A DNA stretch of 17,014 nucleotides from Acidobacteriota bacterium. Lineage in GTDB: Bacteria > Acidobacteriota > Terriglobia > Terriglobales > Acidobacteriaceae. The stretch covers positions 1 to 17,014 of the forward strand of contig JAJZIF010000028.1 in NCBI GenBank assembly GCA_021810735.1. Reading direction: 5' to 3'. Made by a program: the position numbers and the translations under genes. This document shows positions 6,057 through 13,847 of the stretch, in pieces. Position 1 is the first letter of the stretch. Every line of letters starts with the position of its first letter. The notes under the pieces are model-generated. The model worked only from the letters and a program-made list of their open reading frames with translations. It had not been told where the DNA came from and did no database searches.

Positions 6057-7721
6057 ATGCCGGAAGACATCCTCACAACAGAACAACCAAAGCGATTTGA
6101 CGTCGGACGCTTCCTGAACCTGGCGCGCCGCCGGTACGTGTATTTTTTGCTGCCGTTCTTCCTCGGCTGGCTGATTGTATTTGCTGCCAGCTGGATTATG
6201 CCCGTGCGCTATAAATCCACTACCACCATCCTGGTGCAGGAACCTTCAGTACCCACAACCTATATAACGCCAAACGTCAACGCAAATCTGCAGGATCGCC
6301 TTGCGAGCCTCACTGAGCAGATTTTGAGCCGTACGCGGCTCCTCCTGATCGCCAACCGGCTTCATCTTTACCACAATTCAAAGACTCCTCTGACGCCAGA
6401 TGCGATCGTAGGCGAAATGCGCAAGGACATTAAGGTTTCCGTTGTGCGCGATCCGGAATCCGGAGCAATCAGCGGATTTACCGTTGCTTACTCCGCTCCC
6501 TCGCCGCATTTGGCCCAACAGGTAACAAGCCAGCTAACGAATCTGTTCATTCAGGAAAACCAACAATCCCTGCAAAACGAATCGGAAAGCACCACGAAAT
6601 TCCTGCAGCAGCAACTCGCTGACGCGCGAGAGAGTCTGTCGAAGCAGGAAGCGAAAGTGAAACAATTCCAGTCTGCACATCAGGGTACGCTGCCGACACA
6701 ACAAGCCAGTAATCTTCAGATTCTGAGCGGTTTGCAGTCTCAGCTCCAGAATGCGGAAGACTCTTTGAACTCCGCCCGGCAACAGAAAGTCTACTTGCAA
6801 TCACTGATTCAGCAATACGATGCGCTTGGGTCAAGGGGCAGCGCGGGGGGCGCCACGCCGACGGATCTGGCCTCGATTAATACCGAGCTGTCAAACATGA
6901 GGTCTCAGCTCGCTAGCCTGAAATCACAGTATACGGATCGCTACCCGGCCGTGCAGGCTCTTCAATCTAAGATCGACGCGGCGGTCAAGGAGCGGAATCG
7001 ACTTCTAGCGGCCATCAAGGCGAGCCCGCACGCGACAGGCAAGCAGCAAGAGAAAAGCTCTAAATCTTCCACGGCAAATGTTCCCGCCACAGGTGCCGCC
7101 GTCCTGCAACTCAAAAGTCAACTCGATGCGACCAACGCGGAGATCTCAACCCGTCAAAACGATATAGCACAACTCAAGCAGCGCATCGACGCCTACCAGG
7201 CACGCCTGAATTCCGCGCCTGCCGTCGAAGCACAACTCTCCAGCTTGACGCGCGGTTATGAGCAGTCACAAGCCAACTATAACGAACTGCTGAAGAAGGA
7301 GAATAACTCGGCCATGGCCACGAGCATGGAGCGATTGCAGCAGGGAGAACGCTTCAGCGTTCTTGATCCCCCTAGCCTGCCAGAGCGGCCGGACTCCCCG
7401 AAGCGAACAAAACTATCGTTGTTGGGCATTGGAGTTGGACTTGCACTCGGCCTGATCGTCGCCGGTGGGATGGAATTTCTCGATGATCGCCTCTATTCCG
7501 ATAAGGAGATCGAAGATCTTCTTCCGGTCGCAGTGATCGGCGAGATACCTGTGGCCGCTACGGAAACCGAGCAGCGACGTGCCAAGCGCAGGGTCGTGCT
7601 GGGATGGGCCCTGCTCGTTTTGGTCGTGCTTGTAATCGGAGCCGGTTCTCTTTTCAACTATGTGGACGCAAGCAGTTCATCCATTCACCTCGGCCATCTC
7701 CTGTCAAAACACCATGTATAG
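6057..7721 (+). CDS. Polysaccharide chain-length determinant (Wzz/GNVR type), no kinase domain
   Basis: The 554-residue inner-membrane protein has an N-terminal Wzz domain: transmembrane helix at about 28-48, then MPVRYKSTTTILV. A long coiled-coil periplasmic part with Gln-rich heptads spans about 185-400. A GNVR-like segment leads into the proline-rich second membrane helix (LPERPDSPKRTKLSLLGIGV, helix about 453-472). A third hydrophobic segment at about 512-532 is followed by a short tail, so the C-terminus probably lies in the periplasm. There is no Walker A motif; the tyrosine kinase is encoded separately two genes downstream, as in Gram-positive-like or XrtA-associated split systems. It should set chain length and link the inner-membrane polymerase to the OPX protein. 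ATG 6057 has AGGA 11 bases upstream; GTG 6048 would overlap the barrel gene by 4 bases but sits only 2 bases from AGGA. Confidence 0.88.
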   Translation: MPEDILTTEQPKRFDVGRFLNLARRRYVYFLLPFFLGWLIVFAASWIMPVRYKSTTTILVQEPSVPTTYITPNVNANLQDRLASLTEQILSRTRLLLIANRLHLYHNSKTPLTPDAIVGEMRKDIKVSVVRDPESGAISGFTVAYSAPSPHLAQQVTSQLTNLFIQENQQSLQNESESTTKFLQQQLADARESLSKQEAKVKQFQSAHQGTLPTQQASNLQILSGLQSQLQNAEDSLNSARQQKVYLQSLIQQYDALGSRGSAGGATPTDLASINTELSNMRSQLASLKSQYTDRYPAVQALQSKIDAAVKERNRLLAAIKASPHATGKQQEKSSKSSTANVPATGAAVLQLKSQLDATNAEISTRQNDIAQLKQRIDAYQARLNSAPAVEAQLSSLTRGYEQSQANYNELLKKENNSAMATSMERLQQGERFSVLDPPSLPERPDSPKRTKLSLLGIGVGLALGLIVAGGMEFLDDRLYSDKEIEDLLPVAVIGEIPVAATETEQRRAKRRVVLGWALLVLVVLVIGAGSLFNYVDASSSSIHLGHLLSKHHV

Positions 7722-8637
7722 ATCCTTCTTCCATCTCACGCGCAACCCATTCGATCTGAGCCCTGATCCTGCATGCTTCGTTTCAACACCACGGCATGAC
7801 GAGGCACTCGCAACGCTGTACTACGGCGTCCGCCAACACAAGGGATTCATTGTCGTCACCGGGGAAGTCGGCACGGGCAAGACATTGCTCCTTCGCTGCC
7901 TCCTGCAGTTGCTGGAGAAGAGCCACGACATTGCATTTTCCTACGTGTTCAATGGCCGTCTTGGAGCGGAGGACTTTCTTCGCTACATCCTCGCGGACCT
8001 TGGATTCGACACGAAAGACAAGAACAAGAGCGACCTGTTACTCACCTTCACGGCATTTCTCACGGACCGCGGGGCAAAAGGTTTGACAACCCTTCTGATC
8101 GTCGACGAAGCCCATGATTTGTCAGAGGAGCTTCTTGAAGAGATTCGACTGTTGACCAACATCGAGACGACCAAAGACAAACTCCTCCAAGTTCTCCTGA
8201 TAGGGCAGCCCGAACTTGAAGCGAAACTGGACTCGATGGGCCTTCGACAGTTGAAACAGAGGATCGCGCTGCGGGCTCGCCTGGAGCAGCTAAGCCCCAG
8301 CGAAACAATGACTTATATATCGCAACGTCTCGAGATGGCGGGAGCAAATCTTCAGAACGATCCCATATTTTCACCGGAAGCCGTTGAAGCGGTCTGTCGC
8401 CATTCGAATGGCATTCCAAGACTTATTAATACGCTGTGTGAGAACGCTCTGCTCAGCTCCTATGCCATGCAGTCGCCCACGGTCACTCCAGAAATCATCG
8501 ATCAGGTCGCCGAGGAGTTCCGTCTCGACGGCGCCGCAACGCGAGCACGGGTAGACTTCAACCTTAGTCGCCCTGAAAAATCTCGGACTCCTCTTGAAAT
8601 CACCACTTTATTGCGGAACGCGGACTCAACAAAATAG
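7714..8637 (+). CDS. ExeA/GspA-like AAA ATPase of the XrtA/PEP-CTERM EPS type
   Basis: The 307-residue protein starts MYRSFFHLTRNPFDLSPDP, the signature opening of ExeA-like and TIGR03015-type ATPases. Walker A is GEVGTGKT (50-57) and Walker B LLIVDEAH (127-134). LLQVLLIGQPELEAKL and RIALRARLEQLS follow, as in the AAA_22 fold. The C-terminal lid contains CRHSNGIPRLINTLCENAL. No membrane helix or peptidoglycan-binding domain is present, unlike full-length ExeA. In EPS loci this family sits between the chain-length and kinase genes, probably powering assembly or regulating chain length at the inner membrane; its precise role is not established. ATG 7714 overlaps the preceding gene by 8 bases and has no clear ribosome-binding site, suggesting translational coupling. 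Confidence 0.88.
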   Translation: MYRSFFHLTRNPFDLSPDPACFVSTPRHDEALATLYYGVRQHKGFIVVTGEVGTGKTLLLRCLLQLLEKSHDIAFSYVFNGRLGAEDFLRYILADLGFDTKDKNKSDLLLTFTAFLTDRGAKGLTTLLIVDEAHDLSEELLEEIRLLTNIETTKDKLLQVLLIGQPELEAKLDSMGLRQLKQRIALRARLEQLSPSETMTYISQRLEMAGANLQNDPIFSPEAVEAVCRHSNGIPRLINTLCENALLSSYAMQSPTVTPEIIDQVAEEFRLDGAATRARVDFNLSRPEKSRTPLEITTLLRNADSTK

Positions 8638-8672
8638 CTATTCGATGAGCCGCCCTTCGGAAAGGAGAACTT

Positions 8673-9644
8673 ATGAGCCTCATATTTGAAGCCCTTCAAC
8701 GAGTGGAATCCGAACGCACTGGAAGTACTGAAGCCACGTCAGCCACCGCTACCGAGATACTCAGGCGAGTGGAAGAGCAGGCCCGCGCGCAGCACAATGT
8801 TGCCTCACTTGCCGATGGCACTGAAGCATCACGGGGTTTTCAACAAGGGCGTAATTTTAGCTCGCCGGGACTTCTGACCAGCCTCGGTCAGTCCGCTTCG
8901 GAGAATGTCGCCGCCGACCAGATAGACTTGAAGGATTGCCGGAGTCTTCCGATGCGATTTCCATTTCACAATCGGCTGGTGGCCCTGGCAGACAGGGAGA
9001 GCCCCGCGGCCGAGGCCTTTCGCTTGCTCGGTGTGCGACTACGCCACCTGCGTCGGGAGCGCGTGGTGAAGACCCTGCTGATTTGCAGCCCTAGCCCGCA
9101 GGAGGGCAAAAGCATGATTTCGGCCAACCTGGCCTGTACCATTGCCGCTGCGTCGCGACAAAATGTGCTCCTTATCGAGGGAGATATCCGCCGCCCTTCG
9201 CTCGGCGACCTCTTCCAGCTCGATCCTCATCCCGGTCTGTGCCAATACCTGGAAGGTGAGCACAGTCTCACCGATTGTATTTACAGGCTGGAGGAAGCCG
9301 GACTCTACTTTCTGCCGGCGAGCACGAGTTCCGATAGTCATAGCGAACTGATCCAATCTTCCCCTTTGCCCCATATGCTCGAGCAATTGAGGGCGTCGTT
9401 CCAGTGGATCATTATCGACTCGCCTCCGATTCTTCCCCTCGCGGATACCAGCATCTGGACTCGCCTGGCGGACAGCATAGTTCTGGTGACGAGAAATGGA
9501 ATCACAGAAAAGCAGAAACTGCAGCGCGGCATAGAGGCGCTCGACGAGAGCAAACTCGTCGGAGCCATTGTCAACTCTGCCACCAGCTCGACACAGGAAG
9601 ATTACTACTACTATTATCGAAGCCGCTCCGAGCGGCCTGACTAA
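8673..9644 (+). CDS. BY-kinase, CpsD/CapB-type tyrosine autokinase
   Basis: The 323-residue cytoplasmic protein has an N-terminal helical tail (MSLIFEALQRVESERT) of the kind seen in XrtA-associated kinases. The BY-kinase domain covers about 95-305. Walker A is SPSPQEGKSM (139-148), with Gln143 where family members usually have Gly. Walker A' is LLIEGDIRRP (166-175), with Glu169 replacing the usual first Asp and Asp171 retained. Walker B is IIIDSPPILPLADT (246-259). The C-terminus carries five consecutive tyrosines (311-315), the expected autophosphorylation cluster. Family knowledge: cycles of autophosphorylation and dephosphorylation control polysaccharide polymerisation together with a Wzz-type membrane partner, here at 6057-7721. 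AGGAG (8663-8667) lies 5 bases before the ATG. A cognate phosphatase is not in the window. Confidence 0.88.
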   Translation: MSLIFEALQRVESERTGSTEATSATATEILRRVEEQARAQHNVASLADGTEASRGFQQGRNFSSPGLLTSLGQSASENVAADQIDLKDCRSLPMRFPFHNRLVALADRESPAAEAFRLLGVRLRHLRRERVVKTLLICSPSPQEGKSMISANLACTIAAASRQNVLLIEGDIRRPSLGDLFQLDPHPGLCQYLEGEHSLTDCIYRLEEAGLYFLPASTSSDSHSELIQSSPLPHMLEQLRASFQWIIIDSPPILPLADTSIWTRLADSIVLVTRNGITEKQKLQRGIEALDESKLVGAIVNSATSSTQEDYYYYYRSRSERPD

Positions 9645-9813
9645 CGCTGCTTCCGTCCAGACCAGGCATCCAGGACCTGCAGGTTTTCCGGAGAAGACGC
9701 ACCCCGCGAACAACAACGGAAACCAAATTCAACCCTATCCCTGATGTCCATGGGGCACACTTTGCTTCGGAGAGAGGCCTACCGCTTGTTCTCTGGAAAA
9801 TAGGTAAATAGCC

Positions 9814-10965
9814 GTGGCTCTCTTAAAATTTGAAGATATCCCAAAAACCAGCATGGGAAGGACTTTCCAGACCCCGGATGGTGAACGTAGGCTTCTGCAG
9901 GAAGCGCGGTTTCAGGAAATGCTTGCGCACGAACGCAAGAGATCCGAGCGATCACAGAGACCGTTACTCCTCATGCTGCTAGAGGCGCACGGTACTGAGA
10001 AGTCGCCTGAAGGAGCCAAGGAACTCCTTCAGGTCATGTCGGCGCTGGCGCCAAAGACTCGGGACACAGATGGCATCGGCTGGTATCGCGAAAATGCGAC
10101 GGTCGGAGTCATTTTCACTGAGCTCGGGACGGAAGACAAGAACGTCATTCTGAACACAATTCTGAGTAAATTTAGCGCGATACTTCAGGGGGCGCTGTCA
10201 GTCGGCCAGTTAAGCCAGATTCGAATTTCCTTTCATTTCTTTCCGGACGATTGGGGCGAGAACGATCCCGCCGGTGGATCTAACGATCCCGCACTCTACC
10301 CGGACGTTTTGACCGTATTGAAAGGACGGACATTTGCACTGGGGTTCAAACGGGCAATGGATATTGCCCTCAGCGTCATAATGCTGTTGATCTGCCTGCC
10401 GCTTTTCCTGGTGATAGCCATTGCCATTAAGAACTCGTCCAAGGGACCGGTTTTCTACAAGCAGAAGCGGGTCGGCCAATACGGCCGACATTTCACTTTC
10501 CTCAAGTTTCGCTCCATGAGGACGAACAATGACAGCAGCGCCCACCGCGAATATGTAAGCCAGCTCATCGCAGGTAACGCCAAACGTATCACCACCGATC
10601 ATGACTCTGATGGAGTCTACAAGCTGGCGAATGACGATAGAGTCACTTCTGTGGGTAGATTTCTTCGTCGTACAAGTCTGGATGAATTGCCCCAACTGAT
10701 CAACGTGCTCCTCGGTGACATGTCTTTGGTTGGGCCGCGACCGCCGATTCCCTATGAGCTTGCGGCTTACCAGACCTGGCATCGCCGGCGGCTTCTGCAG
10801 GTAAAACCTGGAATTACCGGCTTATGGCAGGTCAATGGCAGAAACCGGGTCGGATTCGACGATATGGTCCGATTCGACCTGCATTATGCCAGGACTTGGT
10901 CACCATGGCTGGACCTCAAGATACTCCTGCGAACGCCTGCTGCGATTCTCAAGGGAGCATATTGA
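9814..10965 (+). CDS. Polyprenyl-phosphate sugar-1-phosphate transferase with an N-terminal GGDEF-like domain
   Basis: Residues about 175-383 are a bacterial sugar transferase (WcaJ/PglC catalytic core). They contain one hydrophobic hairpin (about 183-205), KGPVFYKQKRVGQYGRHFTF, LKFRSM, TSLDELPQLINVLLGDMSLV with the Asp-Glu pair at 290-291, GPRPP and KPGITGLWQVNGR. It should move a sugar-1-phosphate from a UDP-sugar to undecaprenyl phosphate, the first step of repeat-unit synthesis. Residues about 24-145 are not the four-helix head of WcaJ. They look like a degenerate GGDEF-type alpha/beta domain (RFQEMLAHERKRSERS, PLLLMLLEA, RDTDGIGWYRENATVGVIF, IRISFHFFP) with no GGDEF motif, so cyclase activity is not expected. 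GTG 9814 has AGGT 8 bases upstream. About 170 bases without a visible gene or terminator separate it from the kinase gene. Confidence 0.88.
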   Translation: MALLKFEDIPKTSMGRTFQTPDGERRLLQEARFQEMLAHERKRSERSQRPLLLMLLEAHGTEKSPEGAKELLQVMSALAPKTRDTDGIGWYRENATVGVIFTELGTEDKNVILNTILSKFSAILQGALSVGQLSQIRISFHFFPDDWGENDPAGGSNDPALYPDVLTVLKGRTFALGFKRAMDIALSVIMLLICLPLFLVIAIAIKNSSKGPVFYKQKRVGQYGRHFTFLKFRSMRTNNDSSAHREYVSQLIAGNAKRITTDHDSDGVYKLANDDRVTSVGRFLRRTSLDELPQLINVLLGDMSLVGPRPPIPYELAAYQTWHRRRLLQVKPGITGLWQVNGRNRVGFDDMVRFDLHYARTWSPWLDLKILLRTPAAILKGAY

Positions 10966-11078
10966 GGCGCCCCCGAAAGTAACTCCTTTTCTTCCCGAAA
11001 GCCGGGCGGATTTCGCCTTCACTAAGTCGTTCTCTCCAACTCCACATTAGCCGCCACCACCAGAATGGATGTCTTGCC

Positions 11079-12077
11079 ATGAACTTCGGAGTCATTGGTT
11101 ATGGTTACTGGGGTCCGAATGTTGCCAGAAATGTTGCAAACCTTGAAGGATCTCAGCTCGTCGCCATTGCTGACTTGGGTACAGCCGCCCGTCAACGGGC
11201 TCAGAAAGCCCATCCCGGTGCACGAATCCTCGCCGATTCGGAAGAGCTTATAACTTCACCAGATATCGATGCAGTAGCTGTCATTACACCTGTCTGGACA
11301 CACTACGAGCTCGCGAAGGCTGCTCTTGAGAATGGCAAGCATGTATTTGTTGAAAAGCCCCTGACCGCGACCTCCGCGCAAGGAGAGGAACTCATTGAAC
11401 TCGCCGCTCGCAAGAATCTAAAGATCATGGTGGACCACACGTTCCTCTTTACCGGCGCGGTACAAAAGATCCGCGACTTACTGCAGGAAGGGGCGCTGGG
11501 GCCTCTGTTCTACTACGACTCCACGCGTGTGAACCTCGGTCTATTTCAGCATGACATCAACGTCCTGTGGGATCTGGCGCCACACGATCTATCCATCATG
11601 GATCATTTGATCAACTCCAGCCCCCAGGGCGTGGTCGCCACTGGCCAGAAACACCTTAACGGACACGAGGATGTCGCTTTCGTTACTCTCTACTTTCCGG
11701 ATCAGGTAATCGCGCACATCAATGTTAACTGGCTATCTCCGGTAAAAGTACGAACCACACTGATCGGAGGAGAAAAGCGCATGCTGGTCTGGAACGACTT
11801 GGAGGCGGACGAAAAAGTCAAAGTCTACGATAAGGGAGTCGACATCACAACGCGCGAGGGCGTTTACGATTTGCTCGTAAGTTATCGCTCCGGAGATATG
11901 TGGGCACCGCAGCTGGAGAAGACAGAAGCACTTCGGCAGGAACTGGCTTACTTCGTAGAATGCATAAACTCGGGAGTGCATCCGCACAACGATGGTCGTG
12001 CCGGGTTACGAGTGGTCAAAATGCTCGAAGCAGCCACGAACTCGCTCAACGAGAAAGGAGGACTGGTTTACCTATGA
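11079..12077 (+). CDS. Gfo/Idh/MocA-family NAD(P)-dependent sugar oxidoreductase
   Basis: The 332-residue protein begins with a Rossmann fold (FGVIGYGYWGPN, 3-14) and carries the family EKP motif (92-94; Lys93 presumably catalytic). DLAPHDLSIMDHL at about 166-177 gives the conserved active-site His. The gene overlaps an acyltransferase, which overlaps a DegT aminotransferase. That trio resembles WlbA-WlbB-WlbC (WbpB-D-E), which oxidise C3 of a UDP-sugar, then aminate and acetylate it. However, true WlbA/WbpB begin with a GAAGYIAPRH motif (from memory); this one has GYGYWGPN, so the substrate may differ. Only a weak ribosome-binding site (GGAT, 8 bases upstream) precedes the ATG. About 110 bases separate it from the sugar transferase gene. 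Confidence 0.85.
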   Translation: MNFGVIGYGYWGPNVARNVANLEGSQLVAIADLGTAARQRAQKAHPGARILADSEELITSPDIDAVAVITPVWTHYELAKAALENGKHVFVEKPLTATSAQGEELIELAARKNLKIMVDHTFLFTGAVQKIRDLLQEGALGPLFYYDSTRVNLGLFQHDINVLWDLAPHDLSIMDHLINSSPQGVVATGQKHLNGHEDVAFVTLYFPDQVIAHINVNWLSPVKVRTTLIGGEKRMLVWNDLEADEKVKVYDKGVDITTREGVYDLLVSYRSGDMWAPQLEKTEALRQELAYFVECINSGVHPHNDGRAGLRVVKMLEAATNSLNEKGGLVYL

Positions 12078-12580
12078 ATTCGTGGAACAGCATTGCGGAT
12101 GATGTAAAGCTTGGAGCCAATGTCCGCCTGGCAAAATTCATTAACCTGTATGGCTGCACAATTGGAGACGAGACTAAAATCGGGGCCTTCGTCGAAATAC
12201 AGAAGAACGCGGTCATCGGCAGACGCTGCAAGATATCGAGCCATACGTTTATTTGTGAAGGCGTATCCATCGAAGACAATGTGTTCGTTGGACATGGAGT
12301 TACATTTGTTAATGACAGTTATCCGCGCGCCACGAATCGGGAAGGCGCACTGCAATCGGAGGCGGACTGGAAAGTTGAGCCGACCGTTGTCAAGAAAGGC
12401 GCGTCCATCGGCTCCGGCGTGACGCTTCTCTCCAGCATCACCATTGGAGAAAACGCGATGGTGGGCGCTGGGAGTGTAGTCACGAGGAACGTGCCTCAGA
12501 ATGCCGTAGTTGCAGGTAACCCGGCGCGCATTATCCGCTACATAATCGAAGAAAGCGAGGCTCAAGATGTCCTGCCTTAA
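12074..12580 (+). CDS. Left-handed beta-helix (hexapeptide) acyltransferase, WlbB/WbpD/FdtC-like
   Basis: The 168-residue protein is made of hexapeptide repeats ([LIV]-G-x-x-x-x) from about residue 5 to 150: VKLGANVRLAKF, TIGDETKIGAFVEI, CKISSHTFI, VSIEDNVFVGHGVTFVND, ASIGSGVTLLSSITIGENAM and VGAGSVVTRNVPQNAVVAGNPA. The segment GHGVTFVNDSYPRATN is typical of the WlbB/WbpD/FdtC group, which transfers an acetyl group from acetyl-CoA to a 3-amino sugar nucleotide. The closing VAGNPARIIRYI is characteristic. Enzymes of this kind act as cytoplasmic trimers. The ATG overlaps the stop of the oxidoreductase by 4 bases (ATGA), with AAGGAGGA 11 bases upstream, and its end overlaps the aminotransferase by 14 bases. 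Acetyl versus another acyl donor cannot be read from the sequence. Confidence 0.88.
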   Translation: MNSWNSIADDVKLGANVRLAKFINLYGCTIGDETKIGAFVEIQKNAVIGRRCKISSHTFICEGVSIEDNVFVGHGVTFVNDSYPRATNREGALQSEADWKVEPTVVKKGASIGSGVTLLSSITIGENAMVGAGSVVTRNVPQNAVVAGNPARIIRYIIEESEAQDVLP

Positions 12581-13814
12581 CGCTATTCCGTTTCTGGATC
12601 TCGTTACTCCTCATCGGGAGTTGGAACCTGAACTCACTGCGGTATTTCAGCGCGCGCTACAGGGAGCTGGCTTTGTCGGAGGCCCCTTGGTGGAAGACTT
12701 TGAAGAGGCCTTTGCCAAAGTCTGCTCCACCAGGCATGCGATCGGCGTGAGTAGCGGCACTGACGCGTTGCGGTTTGCCTTGATGGCGGCTGGAGTAAAG
12801 CAAGGCGACGTAGTCGTCACCGTACCGAATACTTTCGTTGCCACGACTGAGGCTATTTCTCAGGCAGGAGCTTTTCCTGAGTTTGTCGACGTCAATGAGC
12901 AGACCTACAACATGTGTATTGCGGAGCTTCGACGCTATCTCGAGGTTGGGTGCTCGCGCGACGCAAACGGCATGCTGATAAGCCGGAGGACCGGGCGGCC
13001 AGTAACAGCAATTGTCCCCGTACACCTCTACGGCCAAATGGCCGACATGGACGCCATTCTCGACATGGCGGAGGAATACGGACTCATAGTTGTTGAAGAT
13101 GCATGCCAGGCACACGGCGCGGAGTACTTCTCTCAGACGCAGAATCGCTGGGTCAAGGCTGGCTCGATGGGACGGGCAGCGGCTTTCAGCTTTTACCCGG
13201 GGAAGAACCTCGGCGCGTGCGGTGAAGCCGGGGCGGCGACCACGAACGACGACGCAGTCGCAAACCAGATCAGGATGTTGCGGGATCACGGCCAGAAGGC
13301 GAAATATTTCCATAACGTGGAAGGCTACAACGGCAGACTGGACGCGCTACAAGCCGGCCTCCTGCACGTGAAGCTCCCTCATTTGACGCAATGGAATGAG
13401 CTGCGCCGGAAGCACGCGGCTGAGTACAACAGGCTCCTCGCACCCAGTCAGTCCGTCATTTGCCCGCAAGAACCATCGTGGTCCAAGGCTGTCTACCATC
13501 TGTACGTGATTCGCACGGAGAACCGCGATGGGTTATCGAAATGCCTGAAGGAGTCGAACATCGGGACCGGCATCCACTACCCGGTACCATTGCACGTCCA
13601 GAAAGCCTATGAGTGGTTGAAATATCGCCCATCTGATTTTCCGGTAGCCTATCGACTCGCCGCTGAAGTCCTTTCCATTCCCATGTTTCCGCAGCTCACC
13701 ATTGAGCAGCAAACAACCGTAGCAGAAAAGATAGCGGAATTCGTTTCCAACGCCTCCGCGAAGTATTCTGTCGACCGGGAGTCTACGGAACCCCTTACTG
13801 AATTAATGGCGTGA
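12567..13814 (+). CDS. DegT/DnrJ/EryC1 PLP-dependent sugar aminotransferase
   Basis: The 415-residue protein has the family fold: IPFLDLVTPHRELEPEL at the start, HAIGVSSGTDALRFAL (57-72), VVTVPNTFVATTEAI, VPVHLYGQMADMD (150-162) and VVEDACQAHGAEY (175-187, Asp178 contacting the PLP nitrogen). FSFYPGKNLGACGEAGA carries the Schiff-base Lys213. It should aminate a 3-keto sugar nucleotide, using glutamate as usual donor, as the step after the oxidoreductase and before the acyltransferase. Relative to shorter relatives it has an insertion at about 127-146 (GCSRDANGMLISRRTGRP) before the VPVHLYG strand. The ATG is preceded by GAGG 6 bases away and overlaps the acyltransferase gene by 14 bases. The product sugar is inferred, not shown. 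Confidence 0.9.
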   Translation: MSCLNAIPFLDLVTPHRELEPELTAVFQRALQGAGFVGGPLVEDFEEAFAKVCSTRHAIGVSSGTDALRFALMAAGVKQGDVVVTVPNTFVATTEAISQAGAFPEFVDVNEQTYNMCIAELRRYLEVGCSRDANGMLISRRTGRPVTAIVPVHLYGQMADMDAILDMAEEYGLIVVEDACQAHGAEYFSQTQNRWVKAGSMGRAAAFSFYPGKNLGACGEAGAATTNDDAVANQIRMLRDHGQKAKYFHNVEGYNGRLDALQAGLLHVKLPHLTQWNELRRKHAAEYNRLLAPSQSVICPQEPSWSKAVYHLYVIRTENRDGLSKCLKESNIGTGIHYPVPLHVQKAYEWLKYRPSDFPVAYRLAAEVLSIPMFPQLTIEQQTTVAEKIAEFVSNASAKYSVDRESTEPLTELMA

Positions 13815-13847
13815 GACTAGTTTGCATTCCGGAGTTCAAGACTTTAT

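Noticed and set aside
6048..6059. GTG 6048 as the start of the chain-length gene
   Set aside because: The AGGA site is only 2 bases away from it; ATG 6057 has usable spacing. The difference is three residues and remains open.
10966..11078. Terminator between the sugar transferase and oxidoreductase genes
   Set aside because: Only a 4-bp CCCG/CGGG hairpin near 10995 without a T-tract is visible.
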